Assembly: GCA_020073395.1 (NCBI GenBank)
Contig: JAIQFF010000004.1
Coordinates: forward strand, 1-64,000
DNA length: 64,000 bases
Source: Terriglobia bacterium
GTDB lineage: Bacteria > Acidobacteriota > Terriglobia > Terriglobales > Acidobacteriaceae
Reading direction: 5' to 3'
Part shown: positions 45,154 to 55,014 of the stretch, piece by piece
Numbering within the stretch: the stretch's first letter is position 1
Layout: each line of letters opens with the position of its first letter
Notes under the pieces: generated by a model
What the model was told of the DNA's origin: nothing
The model's input: only the letters and a program-made list of their open reading frames with translations
The model's database searches: none
Translations under genes and position numbers: made by a program

Positions 45154-46224
45154 TTGATATATAAGGCCTGTAGCCCTTTGTTGACAATTTTTTTACAACT
45201 GGGGGAAGTGCCTGGGTGGGAGTGGCTTCCGCCAGATGGGTTAGCCATGGGTGCGCGGTTCCGGGCAGACTACGCCTTCAGAGCCGCCACCATTGTGCCC
45301 GAACACTCACTATTCTTAACTGGCCGGCGAGGGCAATATGCTAGTCACGTGTTTAGCCTGGCTCCGCGATCGAAGTCTTGCGCAGCTGCCGCCGCCATCG
45401 CGTGTTTGCTGTGCTCCTGGGTCAGTTCGATTGCCGAGGACATCCGTTACAGTCCAGCCTCGCGCGAGGTCATCGAAGCCCGGCTAGGGAGATACGCCGG
45501 CAACAACATGCAGCGTGAGGTGACGCTCAAGCAAATGTTTGCCGAAGCCGGTTGTGGCGATCAACACATTTCCGAACAGCCCGTGAAGGGGTCGAAGCCG
45601 CCCAACCTCATTTGTACCCTGCCGGGCAGTTCCGACAAAGTGATCATCGTCGGAGCACACTTCGATCGCGCGCCGGAAGGCGATGGGGTCGTTGACAATT
45701 GGAGTGGGGCCTCCCTCCTACCGTCCCTCTATGCGGCGCTGAGGACCGTGCCGCGCCAACATACCTACGTATTCATTGGGTTTACCGACGAGGAGGAGGG
45801 TGAAGTGGGCTCACACTTCTATGTTCGACAAATGACCAAGGAACAGGCCGCTGCGACTGATGCGATGGTGAATATTGACACGCTGGGCCTGGCGCCTACG
45901 AAGGTGTGGGTCAGACGTTCTGACCAGCGATTGGCGAGACTGCTCGCGCATATCGCCACCAGGATGAACCTGCCCATGGCCGCTGTTAACGTGGATCAAG
46001 TCGGCAGCAGTGACGGGGAACAGTTTGCCAAGATGAAGATACCCCGCATCACAATTCACTCACTGACACAGGAGACCTGGAATGCCGGTGTCCTTCACAC
46101 GTCGAAAGACAGGTTTTCAGCCATCCGGCTCGACGATTACTACCAGTCGTATCGTCTTCTCTCGGCCTATGTCGCGTTGCTGGACCAGTTTTCGAGAACG
46201 CTAGAGATACCGACTGTGCACTAA
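45154..46224 (+). CDS. M28-family metallopeptidase
   Basis: IIVGAHFDRAPEGDGVVDNWSGAS; FIGFTDEEEGEVGSHFYV; start uncertain (45154 or 45247). Confidence 0.8.
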   Translation: MIYKACSPLLTIFLQLGEVPGWEWLPPDGLAMGARFRADYAFRAATIVPEHSLFLTGRRGQYASHVFSLAPRSKSCAAAAAIACLLCSWVSSIAEDIRYSPASREVIEARLGRYAGNNMQREVTLKQMFAEAGCGDQHISEQPVKGSKPPNLICTLPGSSDKVIIVGAHFDRAPEGDGVVDNWSGASLLPSLYAALRTVPRQHTYVFIGFTDEEEGEVGSHFYVRQMTKEQAAATDAMVNIDTLGLAPTKVWVRRSDQRLARLLAHIATRMNLPMAAVNVDQVGSSDGEQFAKMKIPRITIHSLTQETWNAGVLHTSKDRFSAIRLDDYYQSYRLLSAYVALLDQFSRTLEIPTVH

Positions 46225-46238
46225 AAGCAAGACTAGCC

Positions 46239-47228
46239 TCATTCCGCCACGAACAGGTTCTCGGCAAAAGGCCATTCCTGATCAATCCACTGCGCTTTGC
46301 AAAAGAAGCCCGCATCACTGGCGATTCGCGACATCTCTTCCGGACAGTACTTGTGGCTGCTCTCGGTCCAGATTGTCTCCCCTTCGGAGAAAGCGACCGT
46401 CATTTCCGCTCGGGGAATTGATACGCTCTGCCTTCGGCGGGAGCGCAGGTGCATCTCCACGCTGCGCGCCTCGGGATTGAACCGGGCGAGGTGTTCAAAC
46501 TGTTCCAGCACAAAATCCGCGTCGAGTTCCCGATTGATGCGCGCCAGCAGGTTCAGATCGAACGCCGCCGTCACCCCCAGCGGATCGTCATAGGCCGCCA
46601 GCAACTGCGGTATGGGCTTTTCGAGGTCGGTGCCCAGCAACAGTGAATCCTTGGGCTGAAGAATCTGGCGCACTTCCCGGAGGAACTTTGCGGCCGCCGG
46701 ACGGTCGAAGTTTCCAATGGTGCTGCCCAGAAACAGCACCAGCAGATTCTGGCCTTCACGACGCCGCGCCGCCACTTCAACCAGGCCGTCAAGATATTCG
46801 CGTTCGAACCCTACGATGCTCATGAAATCGATATCGCCCAGCTCGCGCTCGCACATGGCCAGAGCGGTCGGTGAAATTTCGATGGGAAAGTAAGAAACAT
46901 GCTGGCGCCGGCAAAGCGCCTTCAGCAGCCAGCGCGTCTTCTTGCCGCTGCCGCTGCCCAGTTCGGCCACGGCCACCGGCCCCGGCACCTGCTCCACAAT
47001 CTCGCTGGCATGCCGCCGCAGCAGGCGCTCATCCGCCCGGGTCAGCCCGTACTGCGGCAGAACGCTGATGACTTCAAACAACGCCGATCCGACATCGTCA
47101 TAAAGATACTTGGAAGGCAATTCTTTCTGTCCAGCTTTAGTGAGTCCGGCGCGTACTTCCGCGGCGAATTCCAGCCCCGAATCGGCGGTGATGGCATGCG
47201 TCAACATGAAATGCCCCTTGTGATTCAT
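46239..47228 (-). CDS. egtD: L-histidine N(alpha)-methyltransferase EgtD
   Basis: PSKYLYDDVGSALFEVISVLPQYGLTRADERLL; AELGSGSGKKTRWLL; FLGSTIGNF. Confidence 0.9.
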   Translation of the reverse strand: MNHKGHFMLTHAITADSGLEFAAEVRAGLTKAGQKELPSKYLYDDVGSALFEVISVLPQYGLTRADERLLRRHASEIVEQVPGPVAVAELGSGSGKKTRWLLKALCRRQHVSYFPIEISPTALAMCERELGDIDFMSIVGFEREYLDGLVEVAARRREGQNLLVLFLGSTIGNFDRPAAAKFLREVRQILQPKDSLLLGTDLEKPIPQLLAAYDDPLGVTAAFDLNLLARINRELDADFVLEQFEHLARFNPEARSVEMHLRSRRRQSVSIPRAEMTVAFSEGETIWTESSHKYCPEEMSRIASDAGFFCKAQWIDQEWPFAENLFVAE

Positions 47229-48560
47229 TTATTCCCCCACGCAGCGGAGTCCCGCATAGACATACTGGTAGTGCGGCTGGAACCAGTTTCGGAAAGACCG
47301 GCGAAGCATGCTGCTCGCCGTGCGGCCGCTGCCGCCTTTCATCACGTAATGTTCACCGTCGAAAAAGTTGGCCGAATAGCCGGGATAAAATTCGAAGGGC
47401 TGAAAACCGGGAAAGGGACCGAACACAGTGGCTGTCCACTCCCATCCGTTCCCGACCATGTCGGCTACGCCGAAAGCGCTTCGGCCTTGCAGATAGGCCC
47501 CGACCGGCGTGGGGTCCCAGCTGTCGAAATCGAAGTTGCCAAACCTGGGATCGGGAAGGTCAGCGCCCCAGGGATACGGCCGCTCCGTTCCCTCCGGCGT
47601 GCCGTAAGCGGCGCGATGCCACTGCGCTTCGGTGGGTAACCCCTTTCCGGCCCAGCGCGCGAATGCGCTGGCTTCCGCATGACTCACATAAACCGGCCAG
47701 TCCAGCGGCAACGGAACGCTCTCGAACATGGTCCGGTACTGCCACTCGCCGTCAACGCAATTCCAAAAGACCGGGCACGAAATATTCTGCTCCGTCTTCC
47801 ATTTCCAGTCAGCTTCGCGCCACAGTGACTGGTTCTCATAGCCCCCGGCATCTATGAACTGGAGATACTCGCGGTTGGTCACTTCGTACTGGTCGATGGA
47901 AAATGCGGGCACTGCGACAGTGTGTGCTTCGTATTCGTTGTCCCATCCAAAGATGTTCGCATCGCGACGCGAAAGGCCGAGCGTCGCCTCACCCGCCGGA
48001 ATTTCGATCATTCGGGGCTTTACCGGATGCATTACCAGTTCAGGCAGACGCGGCTTGCGTACTTTATTGTCGAACGGCAACTGATGCAGCATGTAGGCCA
48101 ACGTTTCCGCGTGCATCAAACGGTGCTCAATGGCTACATGCAACAACTGGTTCGGGGAAAATTTCTCCTGACCCCGCAGTTGTGACCACGCTCCCGCCAA
48201 TCCTTCATCGAGGGCTTGACGGGACTGACTCACATAGTCGCGGACCTGCGCCAGAGAAGGCCATTCGGACGGCTGGTCTGAGGGCAACCCGCCATCGAGC
48301 GGATCAATGCCGAAGGCAAACAGATTATCGAATTCCGAATGGAAACTGGTCCGCCCCAGAACTCTCTCGCCCAGCAAATTCCAATCGAACGCTTCCAGGT
48401 GTCCCACGTAAAAAACGATCCGGTGTCTCTCGGGAATCGGCCGTTGATAAAGGAACTCGGGCTTGACCTGCTGGAACAGACGGTCAGTTTCGGCGCGCGC
48501 CTGCTGCAGACGCGCAAGAAGTTCGTGCTGGACGTCGATTTTGTCCTGCGCGGCGAGCAT
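47229..48560 (-). CDS. egtB: Ergothioneine biosynthesis sulfoxide synthase EgtB
   Basis: DinB_2 + FGE-sulfatase domains; HRLMHAE (HX3HXE iron motif); GGSGRTASSMLRRSFRNWF; abuts egtD. Confidence 0.9.
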   Translation of the reverse strand: MLAAQDKIDVQHELLARLQQARAETDRLFQQVKPEFLYQRPIPERHRIVFYVGHLEAFDWNLLGERVLGRTSFHSEFDNLFAFGIDPLDGGLPSDQPSEWPSLAQVRDYVSQSRQALDEGLAGAWSQLRGQEKFSPNQLLHVAIEHRLMHAETLAYMLHQLPFDNKVRKPRLPELVMHPVKPRMIEIPAGEATLGLSRRDANIFGWDNEYEAHTVAVPAFSIDQYEVTNREYLQFIDAGGYENQSLWREADWKWKTEQNISCPVFWNCVDGEWQYRTMFESVPLPLDWPVYVSHAEASAFARWAGKGLPTEAQWHRAAYGTPEGTERPYPWGADLPDPRFGNFDFDSWDPTPVGAYLQGRSAFGVADMVGNGWEWTATVFGPFPGFQPFEFYPGYSANFFDGEHYVMKGGSGRTASSMLRRSFRNWFQPHYQYVYAGLRCVGE

Positions 48561-48669
48561 CGCGGACCTCCCGGTTCTTCAGCAGGGGCACTCCGCCCCG
48601 GTCAGACTAGGTAGACATACTGAGATGATTTAATCGGCGGAAAGTTGCTCACTTTGTTGCGATTCAAGG

Positions 48670-48778
48670 GAATAAGCTAGGACCGGCCTCCGGCTGGGTC
48701 GATAGGCGGGCAGAGCCTGCCCTGAGCGAAGTCGAAGGGATGCCCCCTAGACAGCCGGCGGGCCGCCGACGCTACAAA
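48670..48778. repeat. Mosaic of family B palindrome with family-A/C-like insert
   Basis: Reverse complement: GTAGCGTCGGC..CGCCGGCTGTCTAGGGGGC-[ATCCCTTCGACTTCGCTCAGGGCAGGCTCT]-GCCCGCC...GCCGGAGGCCGG. Confidence 0.65.
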
Positions 48779-48833
48779 AATGCGGCGAACTCTGGAGTGG
48801 ATGCTACGCAGATCGACGCCAGCCGCTTCACAG

Positions 48834-50462
48834 TCAGACAGAAACCGACTGATATTCCTCGTAAGCGCCTTTGAAATCGGTGATCTGGTGGTTGCCCTCA
48901 AAGTACCAGATGCGAGTGGCCACTTCATCGATCAGGTCTTCGTCGTGCGTACATAGAAGCACCGTCCCCTGATAGCGCTGCAATGCGATGTTGAGCGCGT
49001 TGATCGATTCCAGATCCAAGTGGTTGGTGGGTTCGTCGAATACGAGGACATTCGGTTTCTGCAGCATGAGCTTGCAGAAAATCAGCCGTGCCGCCTCTCC
49101 GCCGGAAAGCACTTCGGTGCGCTTATCACCGTCTTCGCGGGGGAACAGCATCTGCCCCAGCAAGCCGCGAATCTCTTCGTTGGACGCCGCAGGGTCCCAT
49201 TGATGAAGCCATTCGAAGGCTGTCGTGCCGGGCTGGATCAACGCCTTGTGGTCCTGCGCGAAATATCCCACCGCCGCTTCATGCCCCCAGATAACCTTCC
49301 CGTCGGTTAGAAAGGGCCCGTCATATCCGCTGGTCTTACGCAATTCAGCTTCTGGAACCGTAGGAGAATTTGTCAGGAGGGCATTCAACAGCGTAGTCTT
49401 GCCCGCGCCATTGCGGCCCATCAGCGCGATTTTTTCTCCGCGTACGATGCTGGCGGTAAACTTACGCACCACTTCCCCGTCACCGTACGACTTGCTCACG
49501 CCTTCCAGTTCCAGAATGTGCTTGCCGGAGGGCCGCTTCTGCTCAAACTTCAAATAAGGACGCTGAATGTTCGACCGCGCCAGTTCCGTCACCTGCAGGC
49601 GCTCGACTTCCTTGCGCCGCGACTGCACCTGGCTGGAACGCGTACCGGCAGAGAAGCGTGCGATGAACTCGTTCAACTGTGAAATCTTCTTTTCCCGCTG
49701 CGCGTTCTGCGATTCAATCTGTGACCGGATCTGGGTCTTCGCCACCACCATGTCGTCGTATGTGCCGGTATAGGTGATGATGGTTTCGTAATCGATGTCG
49801 GCGATGTGGGTGCACACCCGGTTCAGGAAATGACGATCGTGCGAGATGACGATCACCACGCCGTCATACTGATTCAGGAAGCCCTGCAGCCAGTGGATGG
49901 AGTCCAGATCCAGATAGTTGGTAGGCTCGTCAAGCAGCAGCGCTTGTGGATGCCCAAAAAGCGCCTGGGCCAGCAGCACGCGCACTTTTTGTCCGCCCTG
50001 CAATTCGCCCATTTTTCGTTGGTGCAACGCGTCGGGAATGTCCAGGCCTTCGAGCAGGATGGCGGCGTCACTCTCGGCGGTGTAGCCATCTTCCTCGCCC
50101 ACCACGCCCTCGAGTTCGCCCAGCTTCATGCCGTCGGCGTCGGTCATCTCCGGTTTGGAGTAAATCCTGTCGCGCTCCTCCATGGCCGCCCACAGGCGTT
50201 TGTTGCCCATGATAACGGTGTCGAGTACGCGATACTTGTCGAAGGCAAACTGGTCCTGGCTCAACACCCCCAGCTTTTTGGGGCGGACTACGGTTCCCTT
50301 CTGGGGCTCGATCTCGCCCGTCAGCAGGTTCATGAAAGTGGATTTGCCGGCGCCGTTTGGCCCGGTCAGGCCATAGCGCTTCCCCGGCGTGAAGGCCGTG
50401 GATACCTCGTCAAACAGAACTTTAGCGCCGTAGCGCATCGACACATTACTTACTGAAATCAT
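48834..50462 (-). CDS. ABC-F family ATPase (EttA/YbiT-like)
   Basis: Two ABC domains (GPNGAGKSTFMNLL, GRNGAGKTTLLNALL), LLDEPTNYLDL, FDEPTNHLDL, inter-domain linker; start MISVSNVSMRYG at 50462. Confidence 0.9.
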   Translation of the reverse strand: MISVSNVSMRYGAKVLFDEVSTAFTPGKRYGLTGPNGAGKSTFMNLLTGEIEPQKGTVVRPKKLGVLSQDQFAFDKYRVLDTVIMGNKRLWAAMEERDRIYSKPEMTDADGMKLGELEGVVGEEDGYTAESDAAILLEGLDIPDALHQRKMGELQGGQKVRVLLAQALFGHPQALLLDEPTNYLDLDSIHWLQGFLNQYDGVVIVISHDRHFLNRVCTHIADIDYETIITYTGTYDDMVVAKTQIRSQIESQNAQREKKISQLNEFIARFSAGTRSSQVQSRRKEVERLQVTELARSNIQRPYLKFEQKRPSGKHILELEGVSKSYGDGEVVRKFTASIVRGEKIALMGRNGAGKTTLLNALLTNSPTVPEAELRKTSGYDGPFLTDGKVIWGHEAAVGYFAQDHKALIQPGTTAFEWLHQWDPAASNEEIRGLLGQMLFPREDGDKRTEVLSGGEAARLIFCKLMLQKPNVLVFDEPTNHLDLESINALNIALQRYQGTVLLCTHDEDLIDEVATRIWYFEGNHQITDFKGAYEEYQSVSV

Positions 50463-50642
50463 GATATTTACGGGAACTGCGGGAAATTGCCCAAAGGCGG
50501 GGACGCAGCTTCTCCAATAAGGATACCATGAGCGATACTGGTCACTGCGGTTTCCGGCCACCCTCGACCGACCGTAGGTAACAGACCGAGGGTGCCCCAT
50601 TCATTTCGCGTTTGTTGCGAAATGAGTGGGAGTTCCCCTGCC

Positions 50643-51056
50643 CTATCCCGCGTGGGATTTGGAAGAAAGTGAGGGCACCCTCATCAAGCGCACCGCCAAC
50701 CACACGCCAACAATCGCATCAAACGTCAAACAGAAACCAGGCCACCAATGTGGTACTCCAGGGTTCTCAATGAACCAGTGATGGACGAAATCAAAAACTC
50801 CGTGGCCAATGATGGCACCGACTGCGAACCAAAGATTCCTCTTGAAGCCGAGTACACCAAACAAAAGAAACCCACTCGCCACCACGATCTCAATTACAAG
50901 TGTTCGCCGGGAAGCCCCCATCACGGCAAACAACACATAGTATGAGGCGATTACGATAAGCACGGTGGGGTAGAAGGCCCGCTCACGGTCCAAACCGATA
51001 ACCGTGGCGAAGCCAGCCACCGCCAAAGACAGTATTACGCCAATCAGATATTCCAC
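50643..51056 (-). CDS. Small integral membrane protein, unknown function
   Basis: 137 aa, about four hydrophobic segments. Confidence 0.65.
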   Translation of the reverse strand: MEYLIGVILSLAVAGFATVIGLDRERAFYPTVLIVIASYYVLFAVMGASRRTLVIEIVVASGFLLFGVLGFKRNLWFAVGAIIGHGVFDFVHHWFIENPGVPHWWPGFCLTFDAIVGVWLAVRLMRVPSLSSKSHAG

Positions 51057-51072
51057 TGGACCGAATGCCTCT

Positions 51073-52077
51073 CTAAGGCTTCTCCCACCTGCCCGATTCC
51101 GCCGAACGGAAAATGGCCTCGATCACCGCCATATTCTTGATTGCGTCCTCAAGCGGAACCGGCACTTCGGCACCCTCCAGCACGGCCCGCGAAAAAGCAT
51201 CGCCCTGAATTGTGTACTGGTCGCAGACAGGAAACTCCTCGCTGCTGATGCCGCCGCCGAACACGTCGCGTCCGTCATCGATCAGAATCCGGCAAGGCCG
51301 GTCCTGGGGAGCATTGAACGGAATTTCAATCTCAATGCGCCCCTTGGTCCCGAAAAACTGGCTGCGCTGGTAAGGCACGAGCTGCATGCTGCAGGTAAAT
51401 GTGGATTGGCCCGAGGGAAAATCGAGCATGGCCGAGGTCAGCCGGTCCACTTTCATCTGAGGATCACGCTCGACCAGTCCCAACACTCGCGTGGGCTCTT
51501 CCCCGAACATGAAGCGCGATGTGTTGATGGGATAGCATCCGATATCCATTACGGCGCCGCCGCCGTATGCAGGAATGTTGCGGATATTCTTGGGATCGTT
51601 GTTGAAGTAGCTGAAAAATCCCGTGGCCGCCCGCAACTCGCCGATCCGGCCCGAGACGACTAATTCCCGGACGCGCAACCATTGCGGGTGGGTGCGCACC
51701 ATGAAAGCCTCGCCGATCTTTACTTTGGTGCGGTCCCGCACCGCCAGCAGTTGTCGGGCTTCCGCCACCGTCAGGCTGAGCGGCTTCTCGCACAGAACGT
51801 GTTTGCCCGCTTCCGCCGCTTTGATTGACCACGGAACGTGCAACTGGTTCGGAAGCGGATTGTAGATCGCATCAATCTGCGGGTCAGCCAGCAGCTCTTC
51901 ATACGATCCATAGGCTTTCGGAATGCCGAGGGTGCGAGCCGCCTCCTCGGCTTTGCTCCGGTCGCGCGAGGCAATTGCGGCCACTTCGCACCACTGGCCC
52001 TTCTGCATCCCCGGTATAACTTTCTTCACGGCAATTTTGGCCGCGCCCAGAACTCCCCATCGAACTTTGTTAGCCAT
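51073..52077 (-). CDS. Gfo/Idh/MocA family oxidoreductase
   Basis: VRWGVLGAAKIAVKKVIPGMQ; YNPLPNQLHVPWSIKAAEAGKHVLCEKPLSLT. Confidence 0.93.
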   Translation of the reverse strand: MANKVRWGVLGAAKIAVKKVIPGMQKGQWCEVAAIASRDRSKAEEAARTLGIPKAYGSYEELLADPQIDAIYNPLPNQLHVPWSIKAAEAGKHVLCEKPLSLTVAEARQLLAVRDRTKVKIGEAFMVRTHPQWLRVRELVVSGRIGELRAATGFFSYFNNDPKNIRNIPAYGGGAVMDIGCYPINTSRFMFGEEPTRVLGLVERDPQMKVDRLTSAMLDFPSGQSTFTCSMQLVPYQRSQFFGTKGRIEIEIPFNAPQDRPCRILIDDGRDVFGGGISSEEFPVCDQYTIQGDAFSRAVLEGAEVPVPLEDAIKNMAVIEAIFRSAESGRWEKP

Positions 52078-52124
52078 AGGCGGAACATAATAACGGAAAG
52101 TTTACGGAGACAAAAATTTGGTGG

Positions 52125-52175
52125 GGTCATCCTGAGCTTGCGAAGAGCCTGCCCTGAGTGAAGTCGAAGCGATCT
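52125..52175. repeat. Dispersed repeat fragment (family C)
   Basis: GTCATCCTGAGCTTGCGAAGAGCCTGCCCTGAGTGAAGTCGAAG; shares AGCCTGCCCTGAGNGAAGTCGAAG with 48670-48778 mosaic. Confidence 0.6.
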
Positions 52176-52364
52176 AGCACGCAGCGGATATGCCCTCCGG
52201 GTAGGCTGTGCCGAATATGCGCGCCAGATCCTTCGGAACTACAGTTCCTCACGATGACGGCCGCGTGGGTACGTGGCCGCGCGGAGATTGGTAACGAAAC
52301 AGACCATTACTACCGGATCAAACGGCAAGATCACACATGCCGCCGGGTGGGTTATGCTTGTGCC

Positions 52365-52982
52365 ATGCCGCTTCACGCTCCAGCCAGGGACCAGCAACTG
52401 ATCCAGATTGTGAACGCAGCCCTGGACGATGCCTTTCAAAAGAGCCGCCAGTGGCTGGCTTGCCGGCCCGGTTGCTCACAATGTTGCGTGGGTGTGTTTG
52501 CCATCAATCAACTCGATGCCATCCGCCTGAAAAAGGGTTTGGCGGAACTCGAACAGCAGGATCCCGAGCGCGCCGCCCGCATTCGCGAACGGGCACACGC
52601 TTCCGTGGCGCGTCTCTCGCCCGATTTTCCTGGTGATCTATCCACCGGATTGCTGAATGATGATGACTCAGATGAAGCGTGCAAGCACTGGGATGACTAT
52701 GGCAACAGTGAGCCCTGTCCGGTGCTCGACCCCGAAAAGGGAACTTGCGAACTCTACGAATCTCGCCCCGTGGTTTGCCGCACTTTCGGACCGGCTTTGA
52801 CCTCGGAAAATGACCTGGGCCATTGCGAACTGTGTTTTGTTGGAGCCACGGAAGAAGAAGTGGTCGCCTGTGAAATGCATCCCGACCCGGACCATCTTGA
52901 GGAAGCCCTGCTGAAAGAACTCGAGGAGACAACAGGCGCCAAGGGAGAGACGATCATCGCTTTCGCGCTGGTCAGAGGCTGA
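52365..52982 (+). CDS. YkgJ-family cysteine cluster protein
   Basis: WLACRPGCSQCCVGVFAI; CELYESRPVVCRTFGPAL; start MPLHAP at 52365 within ORF 52158..52982. Confidence 0.85.
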   Translation: MPLHAPARDQQLIQIVNAALDDAFQKSRQWLACRPGCSQCCVGVFAINQLDAIRLKKGLAELEQQDPERAARIRERAHASVARLSPDFPGDLSTGLLNDDDSDEACKHWDDYGNSEPCPVLDPEKGTCELYESRPVVCRTFGPALTSENDLGHCELCFVGATEEEVVACEMHPDPDHLEEALLKELEETTGAKGETIIAFALVRG

Positions 52983-52990
52983 GGCGGAGC

Positions 52991-53147
52991 AATTGGCAGT
53001 TAGCAATTGGCATTTGGCTGGAGATCCCAGCTTGCAGAGTGCCCCGTCCAAGTTCCGCTTGGGCGGGGCTTTTCTGTGGCCACACCCTCGCTGAGGATGA
53101 TTCAAGAACCCTCAGATCGCTTGACCAAGCTCCAAATGCCAATTGCT
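52991..53147. repeat. Heptameric array with 16-bp inverted repeat flanking a terminator
   Basis: AATTGGC AGTTAGC AATTGGC ATTTGGC (52991-53018); AGCAATTGGCATTTGG (53002-53017) exactly complementary to CCAAATGCCAATTGCT (53132-53147). Confidence 0.75.
53041..53075 (+). terminator. Rho-independent terminator-like hairpin
   Basis: GCCCCGTCCAAG-TTCCG-CTTGGGCGGGGC followed by TTTTCT. Confidence 0.7.
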
Positions 53148-53152
53148 GCCTC

Positions 53153-54976
53153 TCAGCCCTTCTTCCTTTCCAGTTCAGCCCAACGCCGATAAAGTTCGTC
53201 AACCTGGTTCTGAGCGTCTTCCATCTCCGCATGCGCGCTGAGAAGACGCGGACCGTCGCTGGCAATCGCCGGGTCCTCCAGTTGTTCTCGCTTGGCCTGC
53301 AATAGCTCTTCCGCCGCAGCAACGCGCTCCTCGATGCTTGCATATTCGCGGGCTTCTAGATATGAGAGCTTGGTTTTCGCCGGCGATCTTCCATCAGAGC
53401 TTTCAGAGCGAGACGTGGAACGCGTAGAGGCCCTCGCCGATTCCCTTCCCTCGGCCTGCCAAATCTCCCATTGCGAGTAGTCGGCAAAACTTTGCGCGCC
53501 GCCTCGTCCATCCAGCCCAAGAACGATGGTGGATACGCGATCAAGCATGTAGCGGTCGTGCGTAACCAGCACCAGCGAACCCCTGAACTCGAGCAGGCTT
53601 TCTTCCAGAATTTCGAGTGTCGGAATGTCGAGGTCGTTGGTCGGTTCGTCGAGCAGCAACACATCGGCGGGCTGAAGCATGAGTTGGGCGATCAGCACTC
53701 GCGCCCGCTCGCCACCGGAAAGACGTTCTACAGGCTGATTGAGCTGCTCCCCGGTAAACAGGAATTTTGCCGCCCACGACGCCACGTGGATGACCCGGTC
53801 CTGATAGATCACCGAATCGCCTTCGGGAGCCAGGGCGCGGCGCAGGGTTACCTTGGAATCGAGTTCGCGGGTCTGGTCGAAGTACACGATACGCAGCCAC
53901 TCCGCCCGGCGAATCTCGCCACCGCTTGCGGTCAACTCGCCGCGCAACAGCCGCAGCAAAGTGGTTTTGCCGCTGCCATTTGGCCCTACTAATCCTACCC
54001 GCATGCCAGCAGTGATGACGAAATTCAGCTTTTCGAACAATGTGCGGTTTTCGATCTGGTAAGCCACGTCTTCCAGTTCGATCAGCCGCTTAGTCTTTCG
54101 ATCGGTTGCCGAAAAATCGATTTGCGCGGTGGCCGTGCGCGTCCTGACGTTCAGGTCTGCGAGGTCTTCCATCAGTTCACTGGCTTTGCTGATGCGCGCC
54201 TTGGACTTCCTGGTCCGCGCTTTCGCCCCGCGTCGGAGCCACTCAATTTCGTTGTGGACAAGGTTTTCCAGCGCTTCCTGCCGCTTCGATTGTGCGTGCA
54301 GAAACTCTTCTTTCTTTTCCAGAAACGTGCTGTAGTTTCCCCGCACCCGCAGTATGCCATCGGGATACACTCGGCTCAGCTCCGCCATGTCGGTGGCGAT
54401 ATTCTCCAGAAAATAGCGGTCGTGGCTCACGATCACGCTGGCGAATGAAGCTTGCGCCAGCACGTCTTCGAGCCACTCGATTCCTTCCAGGTCGAGATGG
54501 TTGGTAGGCTCATCCAGAAGCAGAAGGTCCGGCGCCTGCACCAGGGCCTCGACGATTGCCAGGCGCTTCTGCCATCCTCCGGAAAGAGCCGCCGCTTCGG
54601 CGTCGAGGTCTTCGAAACCGGCGCGGCCCAGGGTTTCAGCGAAGCGCGTCCCGCGTTCCGTGGCATGGACTGCACCCCGTTCCATGGCGTTTTCAGCCAC
54701 GGACCGCACGGTCGCCCCGGACTTGAATTTGGAATCCTGCTCCACGTAGCTGACCCGGAGCCGTTTTCGGAAGGCGACTTCTCCGCTGTCCGGATCTTCA
54801 CTGCCGGCCAGAATTCGCAGCAGGGTGGATTTGCCGGAGCCGTTCGGACCAATGAGCCCGATGCGGTCGCCTTCCGTCACTGTGAAGGACACATTCTGAA
54901 AGAGCGGGTTGGCCCCAAAGGCTTTCGAAATTTCCTGAACATTAATGATTGGCGGCAACGGCTGGCGGTCTCCCAA
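53153..54976 (-). CDS. ABC-F family ATPase Uup-like
   Basis: Two ABC domains, LLLDEPTNHLDLEGIEWLE, LLLDEPTNDLDIPTLEIL, C-terminal coiled coil. Confidence 0.9.
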   Translation of the reverse strand: MGDRQPLPPIINVQEISKAFGANPLFQNVSFTVTEGDRIGLIGPNGSGKSTLLRILAGSEDPDSGEVAFRKRLRVSYVEQDSKFKSGATVRSVAENAMERGAVHATERGTRFAETLGRAGFEDLDAEAAALSGGWQKRLAIVEALVQAPDLLLLDEPTNHLDLEGIEWLEDVLAQASFASVIVSHDRYFLENIATDMAELSRVYPDGILRVRGNYSTFLEKKEEFLHAQSKRQEALENLVHNEIEWLRRGAKARTRKSKARISKASELMEDLADLNVRTRTATAQIDFSATDRKTKRLIELEDVAYQIENRTLFEKLNFVITAGMRVGLVGPNGSGKTTLLRLLRGELTASGGEIRRAEWLRIVYFDQTRELDSKVTLRRALAPEGDSVIYQDRVIHVASWAAKFLFTGEQLNQPVERLSGGERARVLIAQLMLQPADVLLLDEPTNDLDIPTLEILEESLLEFRGSLVLVTHDRYMLDRVSTIVLGLDGRGGAQSFADYSQWEIWQAEGRESARASTRSTSRSESSDGRSPAKTKLSYLEAREYASIEERVAAAEELLQAKREQLEDPAIASDGPRLLSAHAEMEDAQNQVDELYRRWAELERKKG

Positions 54977-55014
54977 CTATCTCTCTTGAGATTATCAGCT
55001 AACGACTTTCGATG

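Noticed and set aside
48834-54976. Two ABC-F genes as an antibiotic-resistance island
   Set aside because: Both look like housekeeping EttA/YbiT- and Uup-type proteins, without resistance-type features or mobile flanks.
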